Positions 20,501 through 30,743 of a stretch of 30,743 bases of DNA are shown in pieces. The position numbers and the translations under genes are program-made. The stretch is from Paramacrobiotus richtersi (Eukaryota > Tardigrada > Eutardigrada > Parachela > Macrobiotidae): NCBI GenBank assembly GCA_034698045.1, contig JAQGAU010000338.1, positions 1-30,743 of the forward strand. The letters run 5' to 3'. The notes below the pieces were generated by a model. It worked only from the letters and a program-made list of their open reading frames with translations. It was not told the DNA's origin and did not search any database. The stretch's first letter is position 1. Each line of letters starts with the position of its first letter.

Positions 20501-20914
20501 AATATTTTAAAGCGATCGCACCTTGCCTACGTACGCTCTTCTGTTTTCTGATATATTTTTCATCTCTTATTATATAATTCTTGTACTTGTACTGTTTGTT
20601 ACAAGCCTTGTTTTGTTTGTTTGTTAATTTGGCGGCTTTATTGTTTTTTTGAAGGAATTAGTAATTTGCGTCTTGTTTCTCGTATTTTTTGTATCAATAA
20701 CTAAATTAGTTCGTTCATTTTCTACTGTCTATCTTTTTTTTAAACTTTCTCCTCTTGTCGTCGCTGATTTATTTTTGTCCTTTGTATTATTGGAGATATC
20801 TGATTCCGGTTGTTGTTATTATTGTTATAGCTTACATTTTATTTTTTACTGCTTTATTATTATATTATTACGTTCGATATATTACGTGCGTACTGTGTGC
20901 AGTATACACAAGTA
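20501..20914. other. T-rich low-complexity intergenic DNA
   Basis: Runs of T and TTTTG/TTATT dominate the plus strand. Open frames at 20649-20958 reflect this composition (Phe, Leu, Tyr-rich) and are not credible genes. Confidence 0.6.
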
Positions 20915-21104
20915 AGGTTGAAATCAAGCAGGATTTTGGGCAACCTGATTTGATTTGAAACTTGATCTGATGCTTAAATGCAAGAAACGCTTGATTTGAA
21001 ATGACGTCACCCATAGACAATGCATTGCGGGACCCACATTTGATGTGATTTGAAATCGATCTGCCGCTTGAAACTTGAAATGTTTGGAATCTCGATTTCA
21101 GCCC
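20915..21104. mobile_element. 190-bp MITE with TA flanks
   Basis: The ends are imperfect inverted repeats (AGGTTGAAATCAAG and, inverted, GGGCTGAAATCGAG) flanked by TA on both sides. The interior repeats TTGATTTGAAA several times. The corresponding place at about 686 in the left arm of the inverted duplication lacks it, so it inserted after the duplication. TA flanks suggest the Tc1/mariner superfamily. Confidence 0.65.
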
Positions 21105-21290
21105 TACTAACAAGGGAAGGGATCGCGCTGTCAAATTCCGATCCGCTCCACGTAATTTCAGTAATTAAAACTGACCATTTTTTTATGCGGCGAGCCGCAG
21201 CACATTAAATTCCACTAATTTGTCCCGCGGCCGAGCACTTCGTTTCGCTGTCTTACAATGTTCTCTGATCTTTGCTCAATCTAAATAGTC
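21105..21290 (-). repeat. Right arm of the inverted duplication
   Basis: This is the reverse complement of about 510-690, with the same order of landmarks (CGATCCGCTCCAC, ATGCGGCGAGCCGCAGCACATTAA, GGCCGAGCACTTCGTTTCGC). It is the 3' flank of gene B as its counterpart is of the relic A0. Confidence 0.75.
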
Positions 21291-21955
21291 CATTTTCTAG
21301 ATGCCAGTTGTAAAAGCTGGCTCACAAGGCAGGCCGTGACTGGGATTTCCAGGGGAATTAATTCTGGAAAAATGCAAGATCTGTTCACCAATTGTGCACT
21401 AGCGCGCGAGCACCTGTTTGGCTAAAACAATTCCCCTCAAATAAGATTTCCGTTTGCGCCTGTCGCAAACTCGTGAAAATGATAGCCAATAGCACTGGCA
21501 TTCATAGTTAAAATTCGAAAAAACTAAAACTGCCCGCTGTCTCGAAACAAATTACAGAGAGGGCTGGGAACATTTCGCAGGTTCATCCCTGTATATGGGT
21601 AACTTGCACGGACATAATTGTAAGCTTTCGCGCATTTTAATTTGTGAGTACGTACAGTATGCAATACCGTGATAACAGAGATCAGAGCCAAAGTTATAGA
21701 CTGCCATCGTGACTGATTACTTTCTGCCCTTGCGCAACCAGCGTTCGAAACCCAATAGCGATTGTTTCGTGCAAGTAGTCACCAAACCGAACAGAACTTA
21801 CCCAAAAGAAAACTGCAGGAAAAGTGCTATTCCATTTAATATTCAAACAACCGGTGCATTAATTGTGGAGAGAAATCAGCTAGTAAACCAGCCAGGTCGC
21901 GGTATCCCAAATTTCAAGATGGGCATTCATTTTAGTTGAGCGAAAACTTTGGTTG
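21291..21955. other. Sequence present only in the gene B arm
   Basis: About 660 bases separate the two homologous parts of the right arm but are missing between 435 and 510 in the left arm. An open frame at 21709-21939 (plus) has no recognisable domain. It is either an insertion here or a deletion in the left arm; no terminal repeats were seen. Confidence 0.45.
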
Positions 21956-21965
21956 TATTTAACAG

Positions 21966-22060
21966 ACGCTGACCCCGATGGAAGTGCCAAACAGTCAACC
22001 GGTAGGTAAATGTCCTCTTTAGCAAATGCTGCACAATAAAAACATTCCAGGTCGCAGCAG
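21966..22060 (-). pseudogene. LRR C-cap relic after gene B
   Basis: Directly after the gene B stop the minus strand encodes AKEDIYLPVDCLALPSGSA, the end of another LRR module. The same relic follows the A0 fragment at about 345-435. A third module copy therefore once followed, and only its tail survives in both arms. Confidence 0.65.
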
Positions 22061-25000
22061 TTAATAAACTGTCCTCGAGGTAGGGCACTCTAGTTCATTG
22101 AGCGAGAACTCCATCTGGTTATGTGTGATAGTGGCTGATCCAGATGGTGGTGTCAAACAGTCAACCGATAGGTAAATGTCGTCTTTGGCATAAGCAAAAT
22201 TAGCCCAGACATTCGCAAAGGAGTAAATCTCGCCAAACTGTGCCTTACGCACCAGCGCTGTTTTGCTCTTCCACCATCGTCTGTACCAAGCAAACTCACA
22301 ACCGCAGTGCAAACGAACCAGATAATCGCGAATCTCTGGGCTGAATGAGGGAATGCTTGTCAAGCCGTTTTCCAGGGATAGAACGCGCAGTGACGGCAGA
22401 TTCGCGAATGTACCCATTTCCAGTGTGAGTATGGTGGAATTTCTTAGTACAATAATTCTTAACTTGATTACAGTCTGAAAATCCGTTTTCACGATGTTTA
22501 AGCTATAACAATCAATTAAACCGAATTCCACCAGATTGACTGTGCGCAGTTCGTACGGCTTGCTCGTTCCTCGATTGTCACTGCAGTTCCGCAAATAAAA
22601 TTCGATGACCTGTTTTCGAATTGGGGCAAAGTTCAGAGATGAGATTAATACGCCATCATAGAGATCGATTGCCGTGGCGCGAGGAGGCATTTTGGCCATG
22701 GCTGTAGCCATTAGTTCATCTCTTCCGAACCGGTTTGTCTGTTGCAGATGATATTCACACTCCGCAAAGTTGTGCAGTTGAAACGGGTCAGTCCGGTTGG
22801 CGCACAGTTGGTACTGAACTGCAGGGCGCATTCGTCCGACGTCATTGGCTCCAGGCTGAAAGCAGGATAAGAGTCCACACCTTCGGATTTCATGCAGTCT
22901 GACACCCCGCTTCCAGAATCTGAAACAGAGCACTGCACTTGCCAAACTATGATGGTTTTGTGGATGACATGGTCAGATTATGGAATGCCTGCGAACTGGA
23001 TACGGCAGCTTATGCTACGCTGAGAAGCTTCAAAGTAGCAATTGAAAACGTTCCATGGATTGACATTTTGAAGAAAAATAAGCTATCAACGCGCTTCGTT
23101 GACAAGTTCCTGGAACCTGGCACAATGTTATAAGATGTACTATTGTTTTTTGTTTCTTGATTTGTTTGCTGATGTCCTGCTGTTTTCTGTAGCTTGAAAT
23201 GTGTTTTCGTGAAAATGTCTTAGCCGTGAAACAGGTTGACCTGGTGGTTTAAAGACAATAAACTGCGTACGTGTACGTGAAAAAACAGACTGGTGTGTTC
23301 ATCACAACCCCTAGTACAACAATTTAATTATGTATGTGGTTGCGTACTTTAGTATTTCGTGACAAGCTTTTGACTTCGGCTATCAAGAACGCTAAAGCCG
23401 CGAAAAGATGTCGACCGGACTTAACATCATCAAGTGAACGTGATTCGCAGCATAGGCAATTATCGCCAGACACATACAGTAACCCACCTGTGTCATCGTT
23501 TATGGAGAACTGCTGCTGCATAAAATCGATGGAACCAGCGCCAGATGGGAACGGCAGCACAGAACAGTCGACTGGCAAATAAATTTCATCTTTACTCCAG
23601 AATCCATTCTGCCATGACTGTTGAATCGCAAAAACTTCACCATCTGCCGCTGTCCGCAGCAGTTGCGAATTGGACTTCCACCATCGTCGAAACCAGTCGA
23701 ATTCGCAGTCGCAGTGAAGCCTTCTCAAATAATCACGAACATGCACACTGAATACGCTCATTTTGTTGAAACCATCCTCCAAAGTCAACAGCCTCAAAGC
23801 AGGAAGGTCAGTAAACGTTTCCCTTTCCAAGGTTTGGATTGTTGTATTTGTCAGTGCGACTTGTCGGAGCTTGATCGACTGAGCAAAGTCGCTTCGTTTG
23901 ATGTGCATCCCGTAGCAATTGTACACAGCAAATGACAGTAAATTGCCATACTGTAAATTGAGCAGTTTGGCCGTTGTGCGGTTGGAAAGGCAGTTGTGCA
24001 CTCCTAACAGGATGATCTGTTTGCGAATCACAGCGAAATTACCAAAGTTGAGTTGCTCTCCGTCGTTGATACTGATGTAGATCGCTCGCAAAGGACCTTT
24101 AGATATGCCCATGGCCATATCTTGCAACTGCTCTGACGAAACTTGCTTAGTGCAATTAATCAGTAAGGCTTCTGTGGCAGTACAGTTTGTGATTGTGAAG
24201 CCGGGAAGAGCGCAGTCTGCACTGAACTGAAATGCGCACTGCTCCCTCGACATCGGTTCTGAAGAGAACATCGGAAACGGCTCCAGCATGCTGGTCTTGG
24301 CAGCGCCGTTTCCTGTAAAACCTTTTCTGGTGAATAGGTAACGGCAAATTATCCAATCCACCACAAGCGCTCACCGCAATCAGTTGCCACGCCGATTTCT
24401 CCGGATTCTTGCTGCGAAATTACATCGTCTAGTGTGCAGTTGTATGCTAACTGCAGCTTGACCACATCCAAGAAGCTCAGACCCCGTCTTTGCCCCATTT
24501 CATGCACATCTCTCTTTCTAGGAATAATCACTGGTTGACTGGGATTCCTCGCCATATCAAACGGACCGTAGTGCATGATAGAGTCCAGATCGTACGGGAG
24601 ACCAAATGTATTTATTTTAGACATACTCCGGTAGTTGATGTCATTTATGTCCGGTCGAATGTTTTCAGAACGGATGTCAATGTAGCGGTTTCTATCGGGT
24701 CGGTTATGCTCGTGGAAAAATCCTAGCGCATGCATGATTTCGTGCTGCAGTATGCCCGGGATAAAGCATTCCTCATGCAGCCTTATATTGGTGATGTGAC
24801 CAACAAAACGCCCGATATTCGCGTCACAGCTGTGGAGAAAAGTAAAATGTGATTCGCAAAACATCTTTCAGCAAGATAGAGCCTTTGCTGCCTTTCGAAG
24901 AGGGTAGGAAAAACGGTTGTGAAAGAAGCTTTTCGTGGTAGATTAAGTATATTGTACACTTTCATTCGCTTACGCTCGCCCTGGCTGAAACTGGATGAAC

Positions 25001-25576
25001 TCTTTCTCAGTACTCCGTCGCTTGAAAGTAATGCAGGAGCTGGTTCGCTTCTCAATTGTTCGTAAAGCATTCTCGATCTTTTGGTTTTCTTCCAGACCTG
25101 TAAACATACATACAGTACATCGTCACATGAATTTACCAGTATGATCTAAGCCTGGATAACTTCGGAATGAGAGCCCGCGCAAGTTTTAGAAGGGAAAATA
25201 AAGTCAGGTCATATCGTCCACAGATCAGCGTTCAGGACAGGTGACGACTCGTTGATATGCTGCAGTTGGTACCAGTCGAGAATACAAAATTACCGAGTTA
25301 CATACATACTAAAGTCGGTGATGTAGTAAGGAATGTTCTTTCCGTAGTTCGGCCAATAATTCTCGCTCCTCAGTCGGCCGCTACTGCGAACAGGACTGTG
25401 AAGGCTGCGCCGTCGTCTACGTCCCACATAATATCATTATCGTGCAGACTGCTGTTTCTATACTGTGATTCGTGCCTGACTAATTCAGCGGGACCAAACC
25501 GACTTCTCCCGTCTGCAAACAGTTCAGCCATTTGAATAAGCATTTGCAAGGAAAATATGACAGTTTTTGTGAACAT
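22061..25576 (-). CDS. Gene B: astacin with two LRR modules, frameshifted in the second
   Basis: Exons are 25576-25428 (signal peptide MFTKTVIFSLQMLIQMAELF), 25383-25310 (WPNYGKNIPYYIT), 25097-24974, 24829-24375 (zinc motif HEIMHALGFFHEHNRPDR and Met-turn DSIMHYG), 24312-23488 (LRR module 1) and 22919-22061 (module 2). The protease and module 1 are intact and in phase. In module 2 the sequence around 22718 lacks one base compared with gene A (GAGATGAAC against GAGATTGAAG). This puts a stop about two codons later, although the rest of the module stays open in the other frame. Either the gene makes a protein truncated after module 1 and the start of module 2, or it is an early pseudogene or a sequencing error. 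It is an inverted paralogue of gene A. The first intron (25427-25384, 44 bases) is unusually short and the least certain. Confidence 0.8.
22937..23288 (+). pseudogene. Retroposed 3' cDNA fragment in a gene B intron
   Basis: The last intron of gene B holds about 350 bases absent from the same intron of gene A. On the plus strand it has an open frame ending at 23133 (FVDDMVRLWNACELDTAAY ... LKKNKLSTRFVDKF ... PGTML), a UTR-like stretch, AATAAA at 23257-23262 and a short A run at 23280-23286. ACTG occurs at both edges. This is the structure of a 5'-truncated processed cDNA. I do not recognise the parent protein. It could instead be a nested 3' exon, but no upstream acceptor was convincing. Confidence 0.65.
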
Positions 25577-26315
25577 GGTAGTATTGACAGACCTGGTTGA
25601 GCTAACGCTCGTAAAATCCAGTGCTGGACCATGCAAAGAGACGCACTCACCGTAAGCATGTTTCGGCGCCACATTCTGTGTTAAACATAAACAGCCCGGT
25701 ACACGTTTAAGGTAACACTGAAAGTCTGAAATGTTGTCATCGCTTCGGAAAGATTACCTGCAAACTCACTGTGCAAAGTACAAGTTTAATGTCAAAACAC
25801 TTGCAACCTGCGTGTGGCGCAAAACTGAAAAGCGGATCCTTCTGCCGATAGCAGCGACAAGGACGACAAGTATACTTATCGTGAATGTCGATCTTTCCAG
25901 TTTCACCATAGAAGTACACGGCTTCCTGTCCACTGTCAGCAATGTATTTCTATCATTCGGTGACGCGTATAACTTAAAACTCGAATACCTTTTTGCTAGC
26001 ATGCTTTTCTGTTCAGAATTCTCCTGGAACTGCTGGTACTGAAAGCCGGCACAGTAACCATTATATACGTTGCGGAGAGTGCAACGTCGCTGTATTGCTT
26101 ATGTCACCCGGCTGGCGGTCTGGTCACGGATGAGCAGGGTTTTTACAAGGACATATACGCACTTCGTTTCAGGTGGGTTCTTGGTTCGTTTCGCTATTAT
26201 CTGTGCAGCGCTTATACTTCTTTCTCACATTTAATTATCTGAACCGAGGAAATGCAAGTGCAATTATAAAAACTGCAAAATGATTGTCGCAAACTGTTCT
26301 GATTCCCTTCATCTG
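25577..26315. other. Intergenic between genes B and D
   Basis: This is the presumed promoter side of gene B and 3' side of gene D. No open frame with splice or domain support is present, and no repeat was recognised. Confidence 0.45.
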
Positions 26316-27741
26316 CTATCTTACAACGGCCAAAAGCAAAAGCAACGTCACTGAAACATGGTTTACGACGATCCGTACGGCAGAGTTCTTGTTCCGCGGT
26401 TTCCCATCCCGACAGGTTTCACTATCAGGAAAATCTCCACACACTGCATTTCCACTAGTACTCGTCGTGCCGGTCTTCGTTGTCGTCCCACGCGTGACAC
26501 TGGTTACACTAGCCGTTGTTGCTTTTAATCCTGTCTCTCCCAGCTTCGGCCGGGTCTTATCACTCGTCATTTGCGCCACGAGGAGAAGGTCGTCGGTGTC
26601 CGCCACCCCTGGGTCGACGGTGAAGCTGATGGATCCGGCGGGAGGACGGGTGGATGGTAGTCCCATGCTCTTGGCATCCAAGTTGCACAACTCGGTTTTG
26701 CACAGACAAAAGACGAGTGCGTGGTCGTATTTGATCTGCTCGAAATCGGCCAGTGGCCATGACACATCCGTGCAAATATAGCTCCTGTTGGCGAAGTTAC
26801 TGACTCCTGGCCAGGATGGCGGCCATCCCCACGTCTGACGGATATCCAAGGAAGCGTTGAGACCTACCTAGACAAGAACTCAGTATGACAGCGATAAGAC
26901 AAATCCTTCGAATTTTGATATGCAATTCAGATGTCAGAATTTCAGATTTTTTCAAAAACTCGTTTTTTCCTCATTTTCCAGAGACTTCATGTTTTTCAGT
27001 GCCGAATTCGTCAATGTCGGTAATGAGGAATATGGCATATACATAAAACAGTGATAACTGATAAGCAAAAGGCTAGTTATAACGACAACAACCGCGCAAA
27101 TGCAAGACAGACTCCTGAACCTCTTTGAGAGCAAATAACCATTCACGTAGCACTGGGCCCAGTGACCAAAGTTACCAAAGTGATTCTAAAATTAAGTTTT
27201 CGTCATAAGCTTCTGTAGTTAAAATCTTACTGTGAATTTGGCAGACTTGAAGCATTTCAAACCAATAAGATCTACTGAAGCACGGCTTTTGTAGTTGCGA
27301 ACGAAATGTGACCTCTACATGCTATTGTGTCAGTTACTGCTAATGTAACGCGCACTAGTTATCCGACTGTCTTACTGGTTGGTAATAGAGACCAGTTTTC
27401 GGGTCGGTTTTTTTGGTGACGCATGCTCCGCGCAGCAGCCGATAGGAAACTTTGCCGACCAGCTTTGTTGGAGAGCGCGGTAAAAGTAAGTTGACTTCAC
27501 GTATACAAAGGTCATCGGCATTGGGGCACTCCATTTCTGTCAGGCCCGGAGATTTCTGGAACTGCTTAGCTTCTGGGCACTCTTCCTTATCCAACGCCTG
27601 CATGGCCGGTGTCATGGTATCCTTGGATGAGCAGTCCTGTCCGCAGCTGCATTCCTGACTGCCCAGCAAACACCGGATGCCGGCTATTGGGCCGATGGCA
27701 TCCAAGGTCACAACTGCGGCAAATAGTACGTAATACGACAT
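26316..27741 (-). CDS. Gene D: secreted/GPI-anchored Ly6-like protein, paralogue of C
   Basis: Exons 27741-27376 (122 codons) and 26867-26316 join in phase 0 (CCA|GTAAGA; TGTCTAG|GTAGGT), for 305 residues. It has a signal peptide (MSYYVLFAAVVTLDAIGPIA), the same cysteine pattern as gene C, CLCKTELCN, a Thr/Ser linker, VCGDFPDSETC and a hydrophobic tail (IVVNHVSVTLLLLLAVV). Exon 1 is exactly the same length as in C and most substitutions are conservative, so both copies look functional. The intron carries the repeat shared with 4808-5210, which the gene C intron lacks. Confidence 0.75.
27040..27225 (+). repeat. Dispersed repeat in the gene D intron
   Basis: This is the shorter copy of the repeat at 4808-5210, in the same orientation. 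Its absence from the gene C intron implies arrival after the C/D duplication or loss from C. Confidence 0.5.
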
Positions 27742-27959
27742 CAGATTCTGCTGATACTACATTGGAAAACTGGGTTGCTTCTTATGAATTTGGCATGTAG
27801 CACATTTCCCACATTTGACACGGAACACTACAGTCGTGACACATATCCCGAAAATGACGAAAACGTCACCGGTACAGAACGTAAGACGTTATATAAAATG
27901 AAATTAGTATATTATGTTACGTATTAGTTGGAAGATGATACTGTGACCGCTTATCTCTG

Positions 27960-28270
27960 GTAACATAGCAACTTTGAAATCATTCAATAAACGAACGTTC
28001 GTAGTCGACACGTACGTACCGTATGTACTGTATTTGTATGCGTATATAAAGGTCACAGTACCGGCTTTCAACATCAGCGGTTTCCGGAAAACTTGTGAAC
28101 GTACAATCTACGCGCTTTATGAATACCGTGTGTATTTTGGGAATGGGTTTTGCATGGCTTCTTGTCGTTCTTTTGATCATTGCAAATGCACGGCTTTAAT
28201 GTCTACCTTGCTGCATTTATCCCAAGTTAATATTGACTTTACCAAGCACGAAAGCACTGATATTTGCGGT
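27960..28270 (+). promoter_or_regulatory. Duplicated upstream block of gene D with TATA-like core
   Basis: GTATATAAAGGTCACAGTACCGGCTTTCA near 28041-28069 and the following 200 bases align with the block upstream of gene C. A plus-strand open frame (27974-28312) overlaps it but is not conserved in the C copy, so a promoter or non-coding transcript is more likely than a protein gene. Confidence 0.4.
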
Positions 28271-28312
28271 CGATATCTCCAACCTTTTGTGAAGGATTTT
28301 CTGGCATCTTGA

Positions 28313-29023
28313 AGTGGTTCTTCAACTATCGGTACTTACTCCGCGTTACCTTTTACATACAAAAAAAGAAGAATGTGATTTGCCAAAGTTTTGAGGAATT
28401 AGCATTGTCGATCAATAGCTTGTAGTCACGAAAGTTTAACGTTTTTTATTATTTCTGAAACATCAGAGGAATACTAATAAACCAATTTTTATCGGCAGCG
28501 ATCCATTAACCTTGATGAAACCTGTTATACTAAACAAATCCAGATAAAACTTAATAGCTCCAGCATAAATCAAAGCGGCACCATGAGTCACAAAAACACT
28601 AAACATCAAAAAAATCAAAACCAGACGCGTAAAATTCCGACACAGGTACTTAAGAAAACGCAAAAACTGAGGTCACGATAATACTTATCGCAGTGAAAAA
28701 AACCGCATCATTCACCGCTCAAAACAAACAAGAACTCCCAAATTCCGCCCCAAACAACCTGTTATTTGCCAGTCCACCGGTCCATTCCACGAAGAAAAAC
28801 GGGAATAATTCCTCAATTTGAAAACATCCCAAAACATTGGGAACAATTTCCGGAAAAATTCCCAAAAATGTACAAAACGGGTTATCCCATGGAAACCCCC
28901 GCGGGAAAAAGGGAAGAAACATCGGCAACATTTTTTTTTAATTTTTTTTCCAATTTCGGCAGTCTCCAGCTTATAATAAGGCCCAATAGAAAAACTTTGG
29001 TAAATCTCTCATTCTAGTGTGTG
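28313..29023. other. Intergenic and likely 3' UTR of the bZIP gene
   Basis: This AT-rich DNA has A/C-rich runs and loosely repeated GGGAA/TTCCC words at 28790-28920. A minus-strand AATAAA lies near 28445, and the 3' UTR could extend toward it. No gene was recognised. Confidence 0.4.
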
Positions 29024-30743
29024 TTAATGCGCATTCTTCCCTAAATCCAGTTTAGGCCCGGTGGAGAGCTTCTCCCGCATGACCATATTCTCGCGGGTTA
29101 GTTTATCCAGTTGCTCACGGAGTTTCTGGTTCTCCTTCTCCAGATAGGCCGCCCGGATGGCAATCTGGTTCTCCTTGATGCGGCGGGCGTCGCGCGACCG
29201 TTTCGCCGCCAGATTGTTCTTTCTCCGACGCGCCCAGTACTTTTCGTCCTTCATCTCGTCGGGGACGAACTGTTTCTTGGATTTCTTGACCATGGGCGCG
29301 GGTTTGAGTTCCTCCTCGCTGAAACGGCGGCGGCGCGGGTCGAAGTTGACGGTGGATCCGGGGACCGTGGCGAGGGCCATATCTGCCGGAGAGATTGGGT
29401 AGTCTAGTGGGGAAATGATAAGCACATGCAGATTGGACACACATGACACCACACAAACGGTATTTCACATGCAGAAACGAAGAGAACGATAACATATAAA
29501 CATAACAATGTGCGGTACAATAACTAAACACACAAGACATACTATGTCGGTTATGAATTCTTCGAAAGCAGATTGACCAAACGTAAACTCAAGAAACAAA
29601 CGACAAGATGGTGAAAAACTAAAGAAGTATGCGTTGACAATGTACGTTAAGAAAGCGCTACGATGCACAATAACATAACAAACAAATATTGCTGTTTAGG
29701 TACGAATTCATAAGTACGAACTAGTTCAGATACAGATAAGGGTGTAGACCTACCGCCGTTCATGTCGGGGCCCATGTGTAAGGAGTCCTTGTTAAGAACA
29801 TGTGCTACTCCGGGCAGATCTTCTGAAACACGCAACCTTAAAGCGTAGATACTTTCTGGGATACCGCTTACAAGTTTCCACGATAACTGAATGATATAGC
29901 ATTTTTTGCTCCGTACTACTAGCTAATAGTTTGTCGCAGACATACTACCAAAACTGACGCTACCAACCTCCCGGAGATTCGCGTTCTTTGGAGCCGGTGG
30001 AACTGCTGACTTTGTTGTCCTCACCGGCACCGGGGCCCAGGTGGTTCTGGTTGGGACTGGAGCAGGAGGAGCCGCTAGGGGGACTGCCCAGTCCGGCCAC
30101 ACCTGAAAAAGAAGCATGTTCAGTTGCCTGTTCAATCAGTGTGCTCGCTCTGCGTTGACATTTCATATTTGAACCTTGCCTCTATATGGCTCAGTTATAA
30201 CAGATCTGAAATGCGATCATGCTGTCTATTCGACATGACGTCACAATAAGCGTTTGTGGCTAACGGTCCACAGAAAACCATCACAAAAGATGCTGCGGCC
30301 GATTGTCGCAACCGGCCGATCGAATATGTACCACACAAACCGCAACCCGGAGGATAGTCTCCGACTCTCTGCTCACTGCTGGTCTGTACCGTGCCCATTT
30401 TAAAAATACATTTCGCAGTCCCCATTAGACCTGCGCTAAACCGTGATTCCAACCATCTCGTAAGTCGGGATCACTGTCAAATTACCGGGCTTTTCCAAAC
30501 GCTTCAAATCACATGAAAAAGTCGTATATTCACCGAAACCACGCCCTCCTTACCATGATGCCCACTGCCGCTGCTCCCCTGACCGGGCCCGCCCATCCCA
30601 TTTTCCGAGAGGAACTCATCCAGGTCCATGTACTCGGACTTGAAATCATGCGGTCCCGGCCCGACAGAGGCCATGGCCGACGTCGGCCAGCCGGGCTCCC
30701 AGATGCTCGGCCCGAATAAGGCCTGCCCGGCCGCCGGCTCAAA
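29024..30743 (-). CDS. Gene E: PAR bZIP transcription factor (HLF/TEF/Pdp1 family), 5' end outside window
   Basis: Exons are 30743-30554 (runs off the edge), 30102-29968, 29822-29754 and 29382-29024, all joined in phase 1. The first has [16 protein letters not shown], the conserved N-terminal motif of PAR proteins. The middle exons are Ser/Gly/Pro-rich linker. The last contains the PAR region ([20 protein letters not shown] and on), the basic region ([20 protein letters not shown]) and a leucine zipper ([20 protein letters not shown]), ending soon after. By family it binds TTAYGTAA-like sites as a dimer in the nucleus; relatives act in circadian and developmental control. GC-rich codon use distinguishes it from neighbouring genes. 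Confidence 0.93.

Noticed and set aside
20649-20958. Hydrophobic open frames as membrane proteins
   Set aside because: The DNA is T-rich low complexity, so Phe/Leu/Ile-rich frames are expected by composition.
29111-29540. Alternative open frames over the bZIP exon
   Set aside because: Only the minus-strand frame from 29382 gives the PAR and bZIP motifs and correct splice phase.

Overview
The window is nuclear DNA from an animal, most likely an ecdysozoan invertebrate. The evidence is many short GT-AG introns (some about 60-85 bp), a PAR-type bZIP transcription factor, NK-class homeobox exons, astacin metalloproteases and small DNA transposons. A tardigrade would fit, but the sequence alone does not prove it. 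All gene models come from hand-read splice sites and reading-frame phases, with no transcript or database support.

Layout. 1-705 holds the tail of a broken astacin/LRR gene copy and its 3' flank. 1063-4272 (+) is an intact gene (A) encoding an astacin protease fused to two leucine-rich-repeat modules. 5584-6114 (-) is the 3' end of an unrecognised gene. 6893-9492 (-) is gene G1, and 11318-17502 (-) is its partial paralogue G2. G2 shares G1's first and last exons, but its middle consists of three tandem NK-type homeobox cassettes. Every candidate junction in G2 is in phase, which suggests mutually exclusive exons and possibly a membrane-anchored homeodomain product. 18713-19971 (-) and 26316-27741 (-) are a duplicated pair of secreted or GPI-anchored Ly6-like genes (C and D). 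Between them lies 22061-25576 (-), gene B, an inverted copy of gene A that carries a one-base frameshift and a retrocopy inserted in an intron. 29024 to the right edge (-) is the 3' part of a PAR bZIP gene of the HLF/TEF/Pdp1 family.

The region is shaped by duplication: A and B are inverted copies, C/D and G1/G2 are same-strand copies, and the homeobox cassettes are tandem. Mobile elements mark many of the differences between copies: a 753-bp Tigger/pogo-like element with a clean TA empty site in a sister copy, a long foldback element, a 190-bp MITE, two adjacent palindromes and a CCGG-rich element.

The most unusual feature is G2. One 5' exon, three homeobox exon pairs (a, b, c) and one 3' exon set with a transmembrane segment are compatible in phase in any a/b/c choice. 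Transcript data would settle it.
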